From the NCBI RefSeq assembly GCF_910592395.1, contig NC_088324.1, positions 13,418,953 to 13,482,952 of the forward strand: DNA of 64,000 nt, read 5' to 3'. Under the pieces are notes generated by a model. That model was not told where the DNA came from. It saw only the letters and a list, made by a program, of their open reading frames with translations, and ran no database searches. Of this stretch, positions 24,100 through 35,603 are shown piece by piece. Both the position numbers and the translations under genes were made by a program. Numbering within the stretch: the first letter of the stretch is position 1; every line of letters starts with the position of its first letter. The DNA is from Lineus longissimus. Its lineage: Eukaryota > Nemertea > Pilidiophora > Heteronemertea > Lineidae.

Positions 24100-26716
24100 T
24101 TACTGAGGAACAACCACCATACTCTCATCAGCTATAACATAGGTAATGGCTGCGTCATCATTCAATGGGACCTCCTCCGTGATAACATATTGCACATTAT
24201 TATCATCTTCTACAATCATCGAGGAATCGACCAGGATATGTTGAACTTCTTGAGACGGATCACTCTTCAACAGGTATTCCTCTGGGACACCCTCTTGAAT
24301 CGTCTCCGTCTCCTCAGAGCCATCATTCGCGGCCAACACTTGTATATACTGAACAGCCTCCTGGGAATTACCAGCAATATCCTTCAATTCAACAAACTGC
24401 ATGGGCTCAGAACGTGAAGAGGGCTCAGGCACAGTCGTGTGGCTGACTTGAATGCTCTGTCCAGAATTCTGCAACTGTCTCAGCACCTCCTCGATCTTAA
24501 TTTTTTGTGAAACAGCAGATTCATGGGGATCACAGACAATATAGAAATCATTCTGTGGTTGCAGTGAAGTGGTAATTACATTGTTTGCTTGTTGAGCCAA
24601 GATTTGACTAGCACTAGCAGGTTCGTTTGCACATACAATAGTTACAGGTTGAGCATGCTCAGGAGATGAAACCACATTCTCTGCACTGGCATCTTGCAAA
24701 CCACAATCACAGGAAGCCCCCAACTTTGTTTCTGTTCTTTCCTCCTTGACAAGAGGCAAATCAACATCAATTTGAACATTCTCAGACTCAGACTTCTTCT
24801 GACCGGCACTCGTTACTGTTTCCTCTTTAATCCTTTTCGTTTCAGTGTAAACACCGTCTTTGATATCACCAGTGATAATAACACGTTTTGTCACATGATC
24901 AGTTTTTGGAACGACACTCTTGGTTAATTCAGCAATTACTGATTTTGCTGCAGATCTTTCTGCCCTATCTCGCTCAATCTGCGCACGATGTGCAGCCAAC
25001 TCCTGGCTCATGCTCTCCGCCAGATCCGCCAATTGTTCAATTCTGCTGGGAATTGGCTCTTCCCTGGTCAGATGCTCTTCCAAAGCTGATTTCACACGGC
25101 TAGAAATCTGGCTCCTGATGAAGTCACTATTGGGCCGATTCCTCCTGGGGAAAGAACGTGCACCAACTTCAACCTCAGAAGTAAAAAATCGGACACTGTA
25201 TGGATGATCGGATTGTTCTGCATTAGCTGACTTTGATGGACTGTCATCACTGTCGTCACTGTCCGACGTCAGTTTAATTCCACTTCTTGGTAGGCTAGCA
25301 CCACCCAAGTCTCTTCCTTTATAATCTTTACCTCCACACCGCTTCATCATTTTCAACAACCACGATTCAGATGGGCGGCCATTTTTAAATGGTGTGTTAT
25401 GCTCTGTGGCAAGTTCGCCTGCCATTTCTAAAAAGTCCACACGCGACAATCCAAGTTCTATTCTCCTGGTCGCCAAGTCGTAAAGTTCTCTTTCCAAAAA
25501 TTTACTCAAGACAGGTTTCTGGCCACGCTTGGTGCCAGGGGTGTAACCCTTCTTGACATGATCATGTAAGGTCGACCTCGGGACCTGGAACATCTCTGCA
25601 GCCCTCTTATAAGTCATGTCCTCCTTTTTGACAGCCTCAATGGCCTTGGCCATATTCTCATCAGCCGAGTTATCAAACTCCACATCAGACACATCAGAAG
25701 ACTGATATGTCTGCTGTGCTCGTCGACGCGGAACATATTTCCTTCGTCTCTTTCTTTTCGTTGGCATATTTTTCTTCTTGGATATTTTGAGAGGCGATCT
25801 CTTTCTTTTGATTGGCGACCTCTTTCTTTTCTTAGGGGGTGGGGGAACGGGCTCTGGCTCTGCCTCAGACTCGCTTGAGGAAGGAAGAGAGGATGATTCT
25901 GCCTCAGATTCAGAATCCGAGTTAGACTCAGAGTCAGATTTGTCAGAGTCGGGTTCAGGGTCCACACGCGCTTTCCGTGGCATCGTACTTTTTCTCTTTG
26001 AAGGTGACCAATCTACACTCTTCCTCTTTTTCCTGAAGTATAAAATTGCCAATCATAATAAATTTTTATTATCATAATACTTTTGAAACAAAAAAAATTT
26101 GCTCTTGATATGGTAAGTCAAGATAGTCAAACTTGAGAGCTGAACAAAAGAAAGTCTTTCAATTACTTTTGAGTTGTAAGAAACAACCTCATGCCCATGG
26201 TAAATAAACGACAATCACATTTCCCTCTTGAGTAAGTCGTAACACATCTGGAATTCCCAAGACCTGCAGACCCCTATGTCTATCCCATCATACTTACGTG
26301 TTTGGACGATACCTTTCACCCTCTAAAGTCTTCTTCATTCGAACCATGAACTTGCTGTACCATGCCATAGATGGCGTACCTCGGCTGAACGGCAACCCAT
26401 GATTAGCTGCGAATTCACCAGCAATTGCTAGAAACTCTGTCTTTCTTATAGTATCCTCTTTCTCCAATGCTATTTTGTAAAGTTCCCGTTCCAAATCTTC
26501 ACGTAGACGTGGCTTTGGTCCTCTGCGACTGTTCATCGCATGGATACCACGTACTCGATCATGAAGGGTTGTCCTTGGCACATTGTACAGTAAGGCTGCA
26601 GCGCGTAGGGTGAGCTTTCCCTTCTTGACATCCTTTATTGCCTGTTCCATCTCATCTATATTCCACGACCAAGAGCACTTACCAATTATTGATTCATCAT
26701 CGCACTGTCCTGCCAT
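24100..26716 (-). CDS. Double pipsqueak/CENP-B-type HTH protein (gene P1)
   Basis: Two coding exons, 26716-26298 and 26032-24100, join in phase 2 to give 783 residues. Exon 1 ends RYRPN(T) before GTAAGT; exon 2 starts after TACTTCAG. Exon 1 encodes one module: a pipsqueak-like HTH (MEQAIKDVKKGKLT, VPRTTLHDRV) plus a CENP-B-type second HTH (LERELYKIA, FLAIAGEFAANHGLPFSRG, W). Exon 2 encodes a basic/acidic linker with poly-Ser/Glu and KRKRSP-type nuclear localisation signals, a second complete module (MAKAIEAVKK, VPRSTLHDHV, FLEMAGELATEHNTPFKNG), then a long acidic tail with no DDE transposase domain. The role is unknown; DNA binding in the nucleus is inferred. An acceptor just upstream of the start (CTTTCCAG, GTTAAATGG) implies a 5' UTR intron. 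Paralogue of the next gene upstream. Confidence 0.82.
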
Positions 26717-26855
26717 TTAACCTGGAAAGATATGAATAATGACCTTAAGCTGAAGCATCCACCATCAGAATGGAGCCAAACATCCGAAATAGTCGCTAGG
26801 GGTAGTCCAATAATTTACACACAAGTAAAGATTCAACTCTTTTTTAGCCAAAAAG

Positions 26856-26861
26856 TTTATT
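26856..26861 (-). terminator. Poly(A) signal of the proximal HTH gene
   Basis: TTTATT on the plus strand (AATAAA on the minus) lies about 350 bp past the stop at 27207 and about 140 bp before the start codon of the next gene. Confidence 0.45.
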
Positions 26862-27206
26862 GACAAAAGTTACAGACTGCAACCTTACATCATAAGTATT
26901 TAAAGTGTACAAAGCTGAAAAGTCAACAGACTTTGAGAATTTGAATATAAAAAATACTACAAACGAAAACATTTCAAACCACCAACAACACTACCTTAGC
27001 CACAAAATGCTTAGTGTCAACTTCAGTTAGCCAACTTTGACTCTCATATTTTCCCTGGCAAATACCTGGGTTAATTTTCAGACTGCAAAATGTGAATACA
27101 ACTTCAGGGCTGTAGCTAGAAAGGGGAGGGACAAATTCCCCCCTCCCCTCCCACCCACCCAAAGGATCACCCAATTGTCCAACCAAGAAGTCCAATGTTG
27201 ATTTCA

Positions 27207-29085
27207 TCATCCAATCTCATGACTATTTGATACCTCCACCTCGTGGACCACTTCAAGGATCGGACCCTCTCCAGGCTCCACAATCATGACAATAGTATCA
27301 GCATCAGAGATCACAGTCCCTGCATTAAAGGTCACAGTTTCTACAGCACAAGTTACGGGCACTTGAATAATTTCCTGTTGGTCACTACTTTCTGATTGAA
27401 CTTCAATACAGCCTTCAGTAACAGGAACATAAACAGTTTCCTGGGAGTCAGATTTCATCACTTCATAAACTGAAGTAACATGGTTTTCATTTACCGGCAA
27501 ACTATTTTCAATGCTAATATCCCTTCCTTGTGAAGAATGATCGCTTCTTTGTGGTGCGTTCTTTTGATCTTCAAGCACGTAACCTTGATCAAACACCACA
27601 CTATCAGAAGTTGTTGTATTATCGCTTGGCCTAATTTCATTAGACACACTCGTCTCAAATGAAGGGCTATTTCCACAAGAGACAGTATGCTCAAACGATG
27701 TATTATTTTCAGACGAAGAATCTTTTTCATCGGATGAATCATTTTCAAATGACACATTAGAATCTGATGTATCAGAACCATCATTTTCACCAGATACATT
27801 CGCAACACATTTTCGTGCTTTCTTTTTTGGCTCACCAACAGATCCCTTTTTAATTGAACTTTTCCTTTGTTTCTTACTTTTCCCAAGTGACGCATATTTA
27901 TGAATTTTATCACTTTCACCAGAAGAGTTCTCAGAATCAGAATCAGAATCTCTGACTAGTGCTGCTTCATTTCTCTTTAGCATTTGTCGAAACCAGTTCA
28001 TACTCGGGCGACCATTTAAAAATGGTGTTTTCTTCTCTGCAGCTAGTTCCCCAGCAATCTCCAAGAAATCTGGCGTCGTCAGTCCCAATTTTCCACGCCT
28101 CTTAGCTAAAGTGAATAATTCCTTTTCTACCTCGTTACTCAGGACCCTCTTGTTACCAGCTTTTGAACCAGATGGGTGCACACCACTTATTCGATCACGC
28201 AGCGTTGACCGGGGTACACTGTAATATTTTGAGGCACCGTGCATACGCATTTCACCTGACTTCACTGCCTCAATAGCCTTCAGCATATCCTGTTCATTAT
28301 ACGATCCATAGGACGAACGCTTTTTACTCTTGTTCTCTTCTTTTTGCAGACGAAAATTCTGAAACAATACATATATATTTATTTTTTCCTCCATATAAAC
28401 AGGCTTCACTTTTGAAATTAATACATCACATCGAATCCAGGTTTATTATCCCCTTTTAAAACTAACTATCAAGAGAACATTCTTGTCAGTAAAAATGCCC
28501 AAGGATAACTAAAAACATTATATTCTATACTCTAGAGATGAACGGATCAGTTCAAGTCTTGATATGGCCAGACCAACACCTCAAATCCTTATTACTCAGT
28601 ATTTACATACTTAATACAATATAGATAGTTACCTCAATAGCATCTTCAATGGCTTCTTCCACTTTCTCAGAACATGAATTCTGGCTGCTTTCTTCATCCG
28701 AACTCTCCTCCTTTTTACCACCAAGCTTCTTGGTGTGTCGTGCCATCATACCCATGTACCAATGATTCCCTGGCACCCCCTTGGAAAATGGCATATTCAG
28801 CGTGTCGGCAACTTCACCAACAACCTCAAGGTACTGCGGACGCGTCATTCCCAGTTGGCCACGATGTTTCGCCAATTTGTACAACTTCCTTTCAACTTCT
28901 GGTGTTAGGGTACTTTTTCTACCACCACCAAACCCATGGTGAACAGGTTTTTTTAAGTTCAATACTGGCACATCTTCATCTTCGGATGAGCTTTTATGGT
29001 ATGAACTCTCAGTGTGGACAAACTTCCTCTTCTTTCTAGGTGCCGTCAAGAGCTTTCGTTTCCTTTTTCTTTTAGATGGCGGCAT
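27207..29085 (-). CDS. Pipsqueak/CENP-B-type HTH protein (gene P3)
   Basis: Two coding exons, 29085-28633 and 28358-27207, join in phase 0 (EDAIE, then NFRLQKEE) to give 534 residues. Exon 1 has a basic N-terminus (PPSKRKRKRKLL) and only the CENP-B-type half of a module (LTPEVERKLYKLAKHRG, YLEVVGEVADTLNMPFSKG, W). Exon 2 has a full module: a pipsqueak HTH (MLKAIEAVKSGEM, VPRSTLRDRI) followed by the CENP-B-type HTH (EKELFTLAKRRGKLGL, FLEIAGELAAEKKTPFLNG, W). Ser/Asp-rich low complexity and an acidic hydrophobic tail follow. No catalytic domain. Likely a nuclear DNA-binding protein of transposase ancestry; function not recognised. An acceptor (TTTCTTTTCTAG) lies just 5' of the start codon. Confidence 0.82.
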
Positions 29086-30119
29086 GTTTATTTAGCTTGG
29101 CCTAGAAAAGAAATAATTTGTTTCTCATTTGAAAGTTTTTTCCCATAACTTTTCGGAATTTTGTTGTATTTTCTTTGTTCAGAAAAAGTCCTCTTTTGGT
29201 CAAGAGTATTTCAAAAAGCAGTGAGAATTCTTTTCTATTGACCAAAAACAAAAGTCCCTGAAAGCTGTAGTTCCTAGTCATGCTTCTCCAGTATCACTAT
29301 ATCACTAAGAAACGTAAATATCTTCATCAATTCAAATATGAGAAACAAATCATTTCCTTACGCATATATTATAATGTGGGATATCATCACCAAATTCACC
29401 TGTGTAATCTTTTCTCACAATGAGTGACCAAATGTTGCACATGCGTCAGCCAGACTGCCCAGAGGTCTGAGAGGAGAATCTGATTCAACGTTATGAGTAT
29501 GAGGAAAGGCCCACTTTAAATTAAATTTTGACATTTAAGAAGATGCCAGTGCCACAAACATCAAAACTGGTGGACCGATGCCATTGCCCGAAGCCAAAAA
29601 AATGCCAAATGGCCATTTCAAATGGTGATAAGGCTAAGCGTAACATGTCACTGTTGGCACCACATGACTGTGTAGTGTACCGGTGTATCTCTGGAAGTTC
29701 ACAATGATGACAATACAATGTAAACACGACAATGGAATTGCCAACTATTGTCCGATAATACATTCACTGTACATTCTGTACATAAGCCTATGTGCACGTA
29801 GTACTAGTAGTGACGTAGTCGTCGATTGGGAACGGACGAGCGGCTAATTTTTTTTCCACGCCCGATTTAGGGTAAAAATTACCTTACTCGCGCTCTAAGG
29901 TACCTACTGTTACATTCTTGAAGTTGGAGACGAAACTAGGAACTAATATTTACCTCAAAATTTTGTTCTGAAACGTTGATTTTGGTTGTTTTTATTGCTG
30001 AAAAATATGCATCGTTCGACAATCGATTACAGGCGCAACTCGAATGAACAGGGAAATTCTGCAGATTAAATCTGCGACATTGAGATTTCGGGGGGCATCT
30101 CAAAAGTCATGAAGTAAAC
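29086..30119. promoter_or_regulatory. Shared upstream region of gene P3 (minus) and HSD17B8 (plus)
   Basis: The two genes diverge with about 1.03 kb between start codons, so the stretch must hold both promoters and at least one 5' UTR exon of P3. It has no supported coding sequence. No TATA box or defined factor site can be asserted. Confidence 0.5.
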
Positions 30120-33100
30120 ATGGCAGCCAAAAGTATTTTGCTTGGTGGCATTGCGGTTGTTACGGGTAATTATTGTCCTTAGAGTGTTGATGTGTTGCAT
30201 TTTCATAATCAGAGCCTTGTGTTATACTTCTAGAATCGTCTGCTTCACAGACTGGCTGCAGGAAGGAGGGCAATAAAATAACTGAATATAATGTTTCAAC
30301 ATTTCCTTTTCGAACTATGGACCAACCAGTCGGGCAACAGGGACAGAGCAGTCAGTTGGCCGCGCCCCCGTTCGCAGCGCCAAAAGAGCGTTTCTCTCTG
30401 CGTTGCGCTGCTACTGTCACCTATCGGTAAAAATTTGATACTAATTCGCGCCATATTTGTGGCAGAGACTAAAACCTCTGTAGCATGCACGACTGTTCGG
30501 GGAGAGCGATTGATCAAAGATGGCGAAATTGTTCGTTATTGAAAGAAAAAATTGGTGTTTATTTCATCAAATTCCAAGCAAAATCAACCGAGTTTGATCA
30601 ATTTTTCGAAATATGATATTTTCGCAATCTTCGCTGAACATACCTCACTCAAAGATATTTTCCAGCTTTGCGGCGATATTTGGTAAATTGATTTTTTGCG
30701 AAGTGGTTGACCAATCCTAAATGAATTCATATCTTTTAAAACATTTGAGCACCCGGTTTCCTAAATATTTCTTTTTTGGCACTTAATTTGGTGATTTTTC
30801 GAAGAAATCTCATTAATATTTATGACGTTTTGGATCACGTGATGTTAATCAAGCCGTTTTTCGCGGCAATTGCGTGCACGACGCGATATTGTAAAAATAT
30901 TTTAATGCACAGCGTGTCTCAAAAAAATTGTGGTTAAAAGTGAGAATGGCATGATGGTAGCCTGTTTGAGTTCTGTTGATGAATATGCTTAGTCTGACTA
31001 TAATTTCTACAACTTGTGGCCAAATGACCAGATGATTTGAGCCTTTTGATAAAGCTACTGGTAGAATAGTCGTCAGAAATGTCAGAGCGACAGTGACTGA
31101 GTGAGTGTTATGTTATTGTTATGTTATGAGACTGGAGGTATGTCATGTGTTCCACCATATCGTCATTGATATTGACCAGGAATACTATCGATTTGTGTGG
31201 ATGTGCTCAAACAGTAAAGCATGAGCCATGATGCTTCACTTCCGAAAAGATCCAGGTGACTGAGATGTCTACTACTACTGTTGGGCAATCCGGCTGATTC
31301 TTCAGAAATTTCTCTGTATATCCTCTGTGAAAATAAACTTTCTCATAATGATATATCTTTTGTTTGTTTGGTAATTTTAGTTGCCTATGTTTAGGCACTT
31401 TTTTGCCAGATTTGCCTGTAAAAGGCTGCCATAGTTCAGGAAAAGAAATCATATACACATTACAATGTGGATCTTCACGGTCCAAAACACCAGGGCCTAC
31501 TAGGTGACATGGCTCAATAATAGGCATTGTCTGGTAATTTTGGACGACCTTTGGATGGATAGTTTATTTTCCCTGACCCTGGCCTGGGTCTGAACGGGCT
31601 TCCAAGCCATCAATGATGCTTATAAAGCCGGGAATAGCCTCATCAGTACCCCCACAAGAGTTATTTTGTGCCAGACATCGCGCACAGAACTTGCCATGAT
31701 CTCATTTTTAGAGTTGCTGTATCAGTAAAAGATAATACCAAAAAGTTGATAAAGTATGTAATTTGAGCAGCATGACCAATGCCAGTGTTAAAGGTGTAAA
31801 CTTAACCTATTACAGGACATCTTCCTGCAAGATTGTGATTGGTTTAACTTGAAGTTTGTCATCAATTTGACTGTTGTAATTGTACATCCAGGCTGTTGTC
31901 ATTCAGGAAAAATCTGCTTTATCTTTCAGCTAATACTTTCACTTCTCCAGTCAATCGGGTTTGATGAACATGTCAAGCTGTTGAATGGTGTAAACAATCA
32001 TTAGCAAATAACGTCACGAATGAAAATAAGTTTGATTCCTTCCACTTGAAAAGTTCAACAGCACCACTTGCAAGAATTTGAATTTGGCATTGTGTTTTAC
32101 ACCCTTCAACAATTGACTGTCTGTTTGTTATTGGTGTTCTTGTTTCAATGTTAGCGTTTCACTGTTAAAGAGTTTCAAGATGCAGAAGAGAGGATTAGTT
32201 ATCTTTAATGTTAAGTTTCTTCTTTGCATCATTTTGTCATTAAATTTGGGCAATGGTGGTCTCATGAAAGGAGGGATGGGACGGCAGGATGGGCTATTGG
32301 ACAAGTTTTCATAATCAGTATTCTAGAACACGTTTTGTAGCGATGGTGGCGATCCTAGTGTTCGGGCCTCTTCGGCTCAACTTCGGGTGTGGTCGGAACC
32401 TAAATCCGGCTGCAACATTTTCTGACAAAAATCAGAGGCAACTTAAACGTATTTTCTAGCCGTGCGGCAGAAATAATCATTTTTACTATCTTGTTATTCA
32501 GTCAAAGATACATATAACAATAAATATCAGTCATTACTTCTGAGCACGCGCGATGTTTTTGATGAGTTAGGTGCATTTATTCAACAAAATTACGTGAAAA
32601 AATTGCAAATTTTCGGGCGACGACCGCTGTTCAAAGTCACGTAAACAGCAAACCTCAGGACTTTTTACACTTTTTTCTTAATGAAACTACTAATTAATGT
32701 TTCATCTAGAATAATATGTTCCGTTTACATGTCATTCAGAAAGATTTTGGCAAGTTTAGGATCGATTTCCGACTTCATATTTTTCACGCCAAAATGTACG
32801 CGATAATGAGCTCGTAATGATATGCAGTGACGTCATAGCGCAGAGAGAATTACGCGGAAATGGGGCCGCGGCCAACTGACTGAGAGGACTTGTTGCAACG
32901 CTTCTTCTCAAGACATATTTCATTACAATTTGATACTTCATTTTCTCCTAGGTGGCGGCAGTGGTATCGGGCGTGCTGTTTGCCAGATATTGGCAAGAGA
33001 TGGCGCCAGGGTAGCTGTGGTGGACGTCAATGAGAAGGGTGCAAAGGAGACACTGAACCAATTAAATGGTTAGTCGGAGTAGGACTATAAAGGTTACATG

Positions 33101-34980
33101 GACTAGTCTGAGAAGGGTTGAGGCAAAAATTGTCTGAAACCTGTAAAGAATGTCTGGTTGTCCTTGCTTGTGGTCAAAATCATGACTGCTAGCCATAAGA
33201 CCCATAAGTCTGGTCACTCTGCAAGAGGTAGTCATCTGGGTAGGACCAGAGGCGAATTGTATTGAAATCATTCGTGAGCTCAATCCCTTTTATGATGTCC
33301 CCTAATTTCAGGAGAGCATATGATGATCACTGGTGATATATCGAAGACAGCCTCCGCAACGCAGCTTGTCGCAGATGTTCAGTCTCACTTCAATGAAGCG
33401 CCCTCTATACTGGTAAACTCTGCTGGTATCACTAGAGATAAATACATGCTGAAGATGACAGAACAACAGTGGGACGAAGTGATAGATGTTAACCTCAAGG
33501 TCAGCGCGTTTACTGTTCCAAACCAACCAAAAAGTATGAGCCAATAAAGAAGTTTCTGGCAAATGTTTATGTGACAGCTCACATCATGAAATGTGAGATT
33601 CCTTGTTACTTCACCAGGACAAGGAAACTAAGAAAATATCATCCTTTGCAATAAGTAACAATAGGCTTGGTTGTGACAGCTATCGTTAAAAACTTTTTCT
33701 TTGTAATGTAGGGCTCATTCCTAATGATGCAAGCTGTAGGCAAAGTCATGGCACAGAAGAAAGTGAAGAATGGTTCCATAGTTAATGTCGCAAGCATTAT
33801 TGGAAAGGTAGGTCAAAGACTAACTTGACAAGGTTGGATTGTACAGAAACTATCTATGTGTAAACAAAACATAGAGAGGGAGAGGTGTCAGCTGAGGTTC
33901 CACTATATAACATTGCCTATACACCAGGCAAGAAGCATTTTTAGACAATGAAACAGTTTATTTATCTAATGGTGACAATTATATAAATCTTTCAGACTGG
34001 AAACCCTGGGCAAGTGAACTATAGTGCCTCTAAAGCAGGAGTGATGGGCATGACGAAAAGTGCTGCACAAGAACTTGCCAAGTAAGCTGCTTCACTTTCT
34101 GAATGAAAATAGTGTGTTAGACTCAACTCTAATCCCCCTCTACTCTCAGTTTCTGAATGATTAGACCAGTTGAAAAGGGAGGAAATACACTGTGCTATAT
34201 GACAAGGCCAACTGTTTTGTACTTCTGATCTCGGAAAACTGCACCATACTTGCTGAAAGTATGACATAGTCAGGTTACCTTTCTTTGCCTTTAGATTTGG
34301 GATTCGATGCAATGCTGTTTTGCCCGGCTTCATCAACACCCCAATGACTGACGCAGTCCCTGATGATATCATAGAAACAATCAAGTGGTTTATACCGATG
34401 AAAAGAACTGGAACTCCTGAAGGTGAGATATGAAGTACAGAAAAAAAGGGTTACTGTTGACAGGTGCTAAAGGGTCTGCAGGTGACTCTCATGCACCGTT
34501 TTGGAACTGGCTCTGGGATTGAGAATATTACGTTGGACAGTAATTGAGTCTTGTTTGACTTCTTGACCAAAATATCCCTCATTCAAGCATGTATAGTATT
34601 GATGCGGGGACACACATGGACACAGATCAAAGTTAAACTCTTGATTGATTTAAATGACACAAAGAGTACTTTCTAACATCTATCCATTTGAATCTTGTCT
34701 CATCTTTTCTAGAGGTTGCTGAAACAATTGCATTTCTTTCGTCTTCCAAGAGTAGTTACATAACTGGTGCTTGTATTGAAGTAACAGGTGAGTAATGGGC
34801 TGTCAGCCAGCAAATAACACTTAATTGAGCTAATGCTGATGTTTCTAGCACCGATTGAGAACTGGACCCGTAATACAGTATGTCCCAGTTCCTCAAGGGC
34901 CAGCTAGTTTTGACCATTATATGTAATAGTCATTGATTTTAAGCATCTGTTGCTGAATTTCAGGTGGGTTATACATGTGA
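30120..34980 (+). CDS. HSD17B8: HSD17B8-like 3-oxoacyl-ACP reductase / 17-beta-hydroxysteroid dehydrogenase type 8
   Basis: Short-chain dehydrogenase. In vertebrates HSD17B8 pairs with CBR4 as the mitochondrial 3-ketoacyl-ACP reductase and also oxidises 17-beta-hydroxysteroids with NAD. Eight coding exons: 30120-30165, 32952-33068, 33312-33499, 33712-33807, 33996-34081, 34295-34422, 34713-34787, 34964-34980; 250 residues, near the family size of about 260. Landmarks: [12 protein letters not shown] (cofactor glycine motif, split by intron 1), [18 protein letters not shown] (NAG), VNVASIIGK (catalytic Ser), [11 protein letters not shown] (YxxxK), [13 protein letters not shown], and the C-terminal EVTGGLYM. 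Intron 1 is unusually long (about 2.8 kb) and holds a transposon-like inverted repeat. The last exon has only 17 coding bases. Substrate is inferred from family. Confidence 0.95.
30340..32895. mobile_element. Putative decayed DNA transposon in HSD17B8 intron 1
   Basis: The segment near 30347 reading CAGTCAGTTGGCCGCG is repeated in reverse complement at about 32867-32882. Further matches inside both arms (TTCTCTCTGCG) make long degenerate inverted ends about 2.5 kb apart. The interior includes the minus-strand frame at 31207-31527. No superfamily is assigned. Confidence 0.4.
31207..31527 (-). pseudogene. Unrecognised 106-residue frame inside HSD17B8 intron 1
   Basis: Contains PEPC-like none; the visible features are a basic stretch ([17 protein letters not shown]) and a Cys/His-containing end ([14 protein letters not shown]). 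I do not recognise it. It lies inside the inverted-repeat-bounded segment of HSD17B8 intron 1 and on the opposite strand, so the best guess is a remnant of a mobile element protein. Confidence 0.3.
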
Positions 34981-35121
34981 AATAAGAAGACACGAAATCA
35001 TCATTTAACTTATCAGGATTACAAAGCTTGTCGACCACGGATCAGTCCCTTAGCTGGCCCAATACAAGGAATATGTGTTGTGAGAGAATGTCATTTGTAG
35101 ATACGTACAGATGTAAATTTT

Positions 35122-35127
35122 AATAAA
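35122..35127 (+). terminator. Poly(A) signal of HSD17B8
   Basis: AATAAA lies about 140 bp past the stop codon at 34980. Confidence 0.75.
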
Positions 35128-35374
35128 TTCATATTTCAATCAGTTCATGTACATACATGTTGTGTTCTATGATTTCTGACATCCTCGACTTTTGTGAAAA
35201 AACAACCCCTCATGGAAGGAAGGGAAATGAATCCCGAATTTAATACCTGGTTTAAAGCTAAAAAGTTGCGAGGTTTTGCCATATGCAGTGCTTGTAGTGC
35301 AATTGAAATGCAAGTTCCAGGGACTAATAAGGGAATAAAAATCTGGGAATAAAACCGGACTGCTTTAAAAGTTG

Positions 35375-35380
35375 TTTATT
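35375..35380 (-). terminator. Poly(A) signal of PRPF4
   Basis: TTTATT on the plus strand (AATAAA on the minus) lies about 225 bp past the PRPF4 stop codon. It faces the HSD17B8 signal about 250 bp away. Confidence 0.6.
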
Positions 35381-35603
35381 AGAGAAAAATTCTTATACCT
35401 AATGACAACATGAAGTCATTATACATCTCTAATTTGACATATCGGGTTCAAGATTCCGGTACTGACTCCTCCCTACTGAATTCTCCCATGAAAGAAATCC
35501 CATTGAGTAATCACAATCCTAACAAGTTGTGACTTGTTTCTCACTGGCAGTGTCTCAAACTTAAAGTCCATACACAATAACAGGAACAAGCCATATTCCT
35601 TCA

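Noticed and set aside
24694-25207. Plus-strand frames opposite the P1 gene
   Set aside because: They lie antisense to the long P1 exon, which has HTH domains and sensible composition.
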